This document shows positions 60,608 through 64,000 of a stretch of 64,000 bases of DNA, piece after piece. Each line of letters opens with the position of its first letter. The first letter of the stretch is position 1. Below the pieces are notes generated by a model. The model ran no database searches, was not told where the DNA came from, and saw only the letters and a list, made by a program, of their open reading frames with translations. Source of the DNA: Ornithinimicrobium sufpigmenti (GTDB taxonomy: Bacteria; Actinomycetota; Actinomycetes; Actinomycetales; Dermatophilaceae); NCBI RefSeq assembly GCF_004322775.1, contig NZ_CP036403.1:1798001-1862000 (forward strand). The letters are read 5' to 3'. Both the position numbers and the translations under genes were made by a program.

Positions 60608-61633
60608 TCAGCTGACCGCAGCCGCGGCAGTCGGGGGCGGTGCCGTCGAGGCCCGCTCGACCAGCGTGGTCTGCAGGCGCACGTGGGTCTGCTCCAGCTT
60701 CTTCCCGGCCAGGAGGGTGAGCAGCAGGTGCAGGGCGGTGCGGCCGAGCTCGGCGAGCGGCTGGGCCACGGTCGTCAGGGCCGGCTGCGCCAGGGCCGAC
60801 TCGGGGACGTTGTCGAAGCCGATCACGGACACGTCCTCGGGCACGCGCAGTCCCAGCGACCGGGCGACCTCCACCGTGCGGATCGCCATGAGGTCGTTGG
60901 CGGCGAAGATGGCGGTGGGCCGGTCCCGGCGATCGAGCAGGAGGCGCGCCGGGGCGACGGCGGACTCGGCCCGGTAGGAGCCGGTGGCCAGCAGCGTCTC
61001 GTCGACCTCGACCCCCGCCGCGGCCATCGCCTGGCGGAAGCCCTTCTCCCGCAGCCGCGCGGACTCCAGGTCCTCGCGACCACGGATCATGCCGATCCTG
61101 GTGTGCCCCAGCGAGATCAGGTGCTCGATCGCGGTCCTGGCACCACCGACGTTGTCCGAGTCGACGGTGGGCACGTCGCCGTTGCCGGTGTGCGGGTCGA
61201 TGGCGACCACCGGCACGGCGGCACCCGGCTCGATGACGGTGGGGGTGACGATGATCGCGCCGTCGACCAGGGTGCCGCCCAGGCGCCGCAGGGAGCGACG
61301 CTCCCACCCCACCGTCTCGCCGTGGATGGCGCCGGCGAAGGCGAGCAGCTCGTAGTCGGTCGTGGCCATCGCGCTGGAGACGCCCTTGAGCAGCTGGGTG
61401 CTGAACGGCTCGAACTCGGCGACCAGCACCCCCAGGATGCCGGTGCGCGAGCTGCGCAGGGCGCGGGCGCCCAGGTTCGTCTCGTAGCCCAGCTCGGCGA
61501 TGACCTCGTGGACCCGGGCGGTGGTGCTCGCCGCCACGCCGTAGCGGCCGTTGACCACCTTGGAGACGGTCGCGACCGAGACCCCGGCCTGGCGCGCGAC
61601 GTCCTCCATCCGGATCCGCCCGTGCGTCATCAT
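60608..61633 (-). CDS. LacI-family repressor of the sugar module
   Basis: Regulator of 341 residues: intact helix-turn-helix (RMEDVARQAGVSVATVSKVV, NGRYGV, hinge GYETNLGARALRSSRTG) and a periplasmic-binding-like sensor (DGAIIVTPTVI, AIFAANDLMAIRTVEVARSL, VSVIGFDNVPESALAQPALT). It converges on the GH3 gene and probably binds the palindrome at 54774-54791. I start at ATG 61633, seven bases after a minus-strand GATAAT; an ATG at 61642 lies within that element. Confidence 0.9.
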   Translation of the reverse strand: MMTHGRIRMEDVARQAGVSVATVSKVVNGRYGVAASTTARVHEVIAELGYETNLGARALRSSRTGILGVLVAEFEPFSTQLLKGVSSAMATTDYELLAFAGAIHGETVGWERRSLRRLGGTLVDGAIIVTPTVIEPGAAVPVVAIDPHTGNGDVPTVDSDNVGGARTAIEHLISLGHTRIGMIRGREDLESARLREKGFRQAMAAAGVEVDETLLATGSYRAESAVAPARLLLDRRDRPTAIFAANDLMAIRTVEVARSLGLRVPEDVSVIGFDNVPESALAQPALTTVAQPLAELGRTALHLLLTLLAGKKLEQTHVRLQTTLVERASTAPPPTAAAAVS

Positions 61634-61640
61634 GGCGGCC

Positions 61641-61646
61641 ATTATC
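61641..61646 (-). promoter_or_regulatory. -10 element of a leaderless lacI-type transcript
   Basis: GATAAT on the minus strand, seven bases before the ATG at 61633. Confidence 0.5.
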
Positions 61647-61774
61647 GCTGCTCAGGCTGTCCTGGTGGGGAACGCGGCGGCGGTCGACGTGGCGGGATCG
61701 GGCCCTGAGGACGGATCTAGGCTCGGCGGGAAACAAACCGGATCCGGATGTCGGCCCCAGGACCGGTCGAGCCG

Positions 61775-61780
61775 TAGCCT
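61775..61780 (+). promoter_or_regulatory. -10 element of a leaderless ROK transcript
   Basis: TAGCCT ends seven bases before the ATG at 61788; no ribosome site. Confidence 0.55.
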
Positions 61781-61787
61781 GAGCGGC

Positions 61788-62996
61788 ATGCCCCTCGTCC
61801 CCACCCCGGCCGGACCCGGCGTCGTCCTGGCCCACCAGTCCTCGGTGCGGGAGGCGAACCTCGGGGTCGTGATGCGCAGCGTCTGCGCGACCGAGGAGCC
61901 GCTGTCGCGCGCCGGCGTCGCCGCCTCGACCGGGCTGACCCGCTCCACCGTCTCCCGGCTGGTCGACGAGCTGGTGGCAGGCGGCCTGGTCGACGAGGGC
62001 CAGGCGCGGCTCGCCGGCCCGGGGAGACCTCCTACCCCCCTGCGTCCGACCGGCCGGGTCGGCGCAGTCGGCCTCCAGGTGAACGCCGCGCACGTGGCCG
62101 CTCGCCTGATCGACCTGCGGGGACAGGTGGTCGCCGAGTCCCGCTCCGAGCCCGACCTCGTCGGCTCCCGTCCGGAGGAGGCGCTCTCGCTGCTGGCCGG
62201 CCACCTGGCGGAGGTCCTCAAGGGTCTGCCGGAGGATGGACGGGTCGTCGGGGCCGGGCTGGCGCTGCCCGGGATCGTGGACGGCGCGGGCGAGCGGCTC
62301 CTGCGCGCACCCAACCTCGACTGGCGCGACGTCGACCCCGCCACGGGGCTGCGGGAACAGCTGCACGGCATACCGCTGAGCCTGGGCAACGAGGCCAACC
62401 TCGCCGCGCACGCCTTCGCCCAGCCGGCGCCAGGGCGGCTCGGCGCGCACAGCCACTTCGTCTACGTCTCGGGCGAGATCGGGATCGGGGGCGCGGTGGT
62501 GACCGGCTCCCGCGTCCAGGCCGGCCTGCACGGCTTCGCCGGCGAGATCGGCCACCTGCCGTTCCGCCCGGGCGGTGAGCCGTGCGCCTGCGGGTCCGAC
62601 GGGTGTCTGGAGCGGTATGCCGGGCGTCTGGCCATGACCCGCCGCGCCGGTCTGCCCCAGGCCACGACGCTGGCGGAGCTCGGCAGGCGCGCCGGGGCCG
62701 GGCACCGGGAGAGCCAGGAGGCGATCGACCTGGCCGCCGAGGCCCTCGGCGTGGTGCTGGCGGGTGTGGTCAACCTGCTCGACGTGCCGACGGCCGTGCT
62801 GGGTGGCGAGATCGGTGACCTGGCCGGGCAGCTGGCGCCCACGGTCCAGGAACGCCTGCGGACCCGGGTGATGGCGGCAGACTGGATGCCGGTCGAGGTG
62901 GTGCGCGACGCCGACGACGTCGCCGGTGCGACCGGTGGTGCACTGCTGCCGCTGAGCGAGGTCGTCAGCCGTCCTGCGGAGTACCTGACCCCGTGA
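61788..62996 (+). CDS. ROK-family regulator (XylR/NagC type)
   Basis: Protein of 402 residues. N-terminal winged helix (RAGVAASTGLTRSTVSRLVD, ELVAGGLVDEG) and a ROK sugar-kinase-like domain (AGLALPGIVDGAG, PLSLGNEANLAAHAF, GEIGIGGAVVTGSRVQAG). The ROK zinc motif is present as CACGSDGCLE, following FAGEIGHLPF. Probably senses a sugar and regulates the xylose module together with the LacI protein. Diverges from the LacI gene. Confidence 0.9.
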   Translation: MPLVPTPAGPGVVLAHQSSVREANLGVVMRSVCATEEPLSRAGVAASTGLTRSTVSRLVDELVAGGLVDEGQARLAGPGRPPTPLRPTGRVGAVGLQVNAAHVAARLIDLRGQVVAESRSEPDLVGSRPEEALSLLAGHLAEVLKGLPEDGRVVGAGLALPGIVDGAGERLLRAPNLDWRDVDPATGLREQLHGIPLSLGNEANLAAHAFAQPAPGRLGAHSHFVYVSGEIGIGGAVVTGSRVQAGLHGFAGEIGHLPFRPGGEPCACGSDGCLERYAGRLAMTRRAGLPQATTLAELGRRAGAGHRESQEAIDLAAEALGVVLAGVVNLLDVPTAVLGGEIGDLAGQLAPTVQERLRTRVMAADWMPVEVVRDADDVAGATGGALLPLSEVVSRPAEYLTP

Positions 62997-63888
62997 GCTG
63001 CTCCCCCCACGGAGGCAGCGTGCTGATCCGCAGCGACAGGGTGCGGGTCTGCGCCGGCGGCAGGAGCACCCCCTCGGGGTCGCGGTTGAAGGCGTCGGGC
63101 GGGCAGGTCATCGGCTCCACCGCGGCGGCCACGCGCCCGATGCGGTCACCGGTGTAGAGCTGCACCCACGGGGCGTCGCTGTCCATCCGGACGCCGGGCG
63201 TCTCGGGGTGGGTGAGCTCGACGGCCCAGGAGGCGGGGAGATCGGTGAACGCGTGGTCGACCTCCAGCCCGGCCAGGGAGGTGCGCCGGGAGAGGTCGAG
63301 CTCAGCGTCGGCGACGGGCACCAGCGTGGTGGGGGAGGAGCGGTCGTCGGTGAGCAGCACGGCACCGGCCGGCAGGCTCACGTGGCACTCGTCGACGGGG
63401 CGGCCGTCGCAGGTGAGGTAGGGGTGGACGGAGGCGCCGAACGGGGCCGCGACGTCACCGAGGTTCGTGCCCTCGATGCGCACGCTCAGCCCCTCCTCGC
63501 CGAGCGTGTAGGTCGTGCTGCAGCGCACCTGGAAGGGGTAGCCGTAGGACGGCGGCAGGTCCAGCGCCCACGCGGCCATGGTGCCGGTGTGCTCGAGCAG
63601 GTCCCACCGCTGGAACGCGCCCAGGCCGTGCAGGGCTGCGCCGGTCTCGTGCTCGTTGACCGGCAGCTCGTAGGTGCCGCCGGCCACCTCGTACCGCCCG
63701 CTCACCACCCGGTTCGGCCAGGGGACGAGGGTCCGGCCGCGCCAGGCGTCGTCCAGCCGGTCCGGGGCGACCGGGTCGACGAGGTGGTGTCCCCGGTAGG
63801 TGAGGCTGAGCAGGGTCGCGCCGACCTGACCGACCTGGGCGGTGTAGCCGCCGCCCTGGAGGGTGAGCACGGTGCCGTGGACAGTCAT
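62965..63888 (-). CDS. galM: aldose 1-epimerase
   Basis: Galactose-mutarotase-like enzyme of 307 residues that interconverts alpha and beta sugar anomers: VHGTVLTLQGGGYTAQVGQV, LVPWPNRVVSGRYEVAGGTY, the catalytic His regions GAALHGLGAFQRWDLLEH and ASVHPYLTCDGRPVDE, and the C-terminal glutamate near AVEPMTCPPDAFN. Its last 32 bp overlap the ROK gene tail to tail. ATG 63888 lies eight bases after a minus-strand TACACT. Confidence 0.88.
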   Translation of the reverse strand: MTVHGTVLTLQGGGYTAQVGQVGATLLSLTYRGHHLVDPVAPDRLDDAWRGRTLVPWPNRVVSGRYEVAGGTYELPVNEHETGAALHGLGAFQRWDLLEHTGTMAAWALDLPPSYGYPFQVRCSTTYTLGEEGLSVRIEGTNLGDVAAPFGASVHPYLTCDGRPVDECHVSLPAGAVLLTDDRSSPTTLVPVADAELDLSRRTSLAGLEVDHAFTDLPASWAVELTHPETPGVRMDSDAPWVQLYTGDRIGRVAAAVEPMTCPPDAFNRDPEGVLLPPAQTRTLSLRISTLPPWGEQLTGSGTPQDG

Positions 63889-63896
63889 GGTCAGCC

Positions 63897-63902
63897 AGTG
63901 TA
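63897..63902 (-). promoter_or_regulatory. -10 element of a leaderless galM transcript
   Basis: TACACT on the minus strand, eight bases before the ATG at 63888. Confidence 0.45.
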
Positions 63903-63935
63903 GGAGTGTCCCGACGGGGCCAGCGTCGACAAGGC

Positions 63936-64000
63936 ATGTGCGGAAACGGTGTGTCACCTCCGTCGCGTGCAGGACGGATGTGTCACACCGTCGCGCACAT
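63936..64000. repeat. long palindromic element, copy 2
   Basis: ACGGTGTGTCACCTCCGTC (63946-63964) pairs with 63973-63991 at 17 of 19 positions; an outer ATGTGCG/CGCACAT stem (63936-63942, 63994-64000) is perfect and reaches the window end. It shares the words GAAACGGTGTGTCAC and GACGGATGTG with copy 1, in the same orientation. Confidence 0.85.

Noticed and set aside
59730..62705. Open frame of about 990 codons on the minus strand
   Set aside because: It runs antisense to the GH3 and ROK genes and out of frame across the LacI gene, with no domain and no start site.

Overview
This looks like a chromosomal segment of a high-GC actinobacterium, most likely of the order Micrococcales (inference). 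The evidence is the strong G/C third-position bias, a pncB-pncA-nrtR NAD-salvage operon, a SpoIID/cell-wall-binding-repeat-2 protein, an actinobacterial xylose isomerase next to a xylobiose-type ABC transporter, and at least a dozen genes that appear to be transcribed as leaderless mRNAs. I made the family calls by reading the protein sequences; no database search was run.

Layout. (1) 1-6173: the right end of an integrated island of lower GC. It holds a truncated hypothetical gene, a 577-residue unknown protein with a nuclease-like C-terminus, a frameshifted IS110-family element, a tyrosine integrase and a 3' tRNA-Val-like fragment that is the probable attachment site. (2) 6276-9928: remnants of a nucleoside-catabolism locus. 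A LacI regulator and a nucleoside hydrolase, divergent neighbours, have both lost their 5' ends at one junction; an intact ribokinase and an M20 carbamoylase/allantoate amidohydrolase follow. (3) 10084-13770: an EamA transporter, then the NAD-salvage operon. (4) 13780-24922: a stretch rich in decayed and unusual genes. It includes a small alarmone synthetase with a nonsense codon, an 11-residue-repeat protein with an HExxH motif, a lipase with two frameshifts, a B-lectin/papain-like/MIR protein and a decayed ScyD-like propeller. (5) 25086-28029: manganese catalase, DUF2243, CtaG, CinA. (6) 28196-44378: a large bidirectional cluster built around a dipeptide-type ABC transporter. Dehydrogenases, a TPP enzyme and two permeases run leftward from an AsnC regulator; ATPases, a GntR regulator, two TPR proteins, two substrate-binding proteins, a tautomerase-like protein and a 2-hydroxyacid dehydrogenase run rightward. 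(7) 44426-52909: a CopD-CtaG fusion, two serine beta-lactamase-fold proteins, a SpoIID/CWB2 surface protein and a UMF1-type transporter. (8) 53078-63888: arsenate reductase-like protein and a xylose/xylo-oligosaccharide module (xylA, binding protein, two permeases, GH3 enzyme, LacI, ROK, aldose epimerase). This module lies between two copies of a long palindromic element (52981 and 63936).

How parts work together. In the sugar module the ABC system would import an oligosaccharide, the GH3 enzyme would cleave it, the epimerase and XylA would feed pentose to metabolism, and the LacI protein probably acts at an 18-bp perfect palindrome between xylA and the binding-protein gene. In the dipeptide-type cluster the transporter parts are split over two divergent arms together with oxidation enzymes, suggesting uptake and oxidation of one compound whose identity the sequence does not reveal.

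Most interesting signals: the two-copy palindrome; an over-represented octamer GGCATACC that carries the almost unused ATA codon; the 11-mer-repeat metallopeptidase-like protein; the bacterial MIR-domain protein; and a cytosolic substrate-binding-protein homologue paired with TPR proteins. Six genes are clearly broken.
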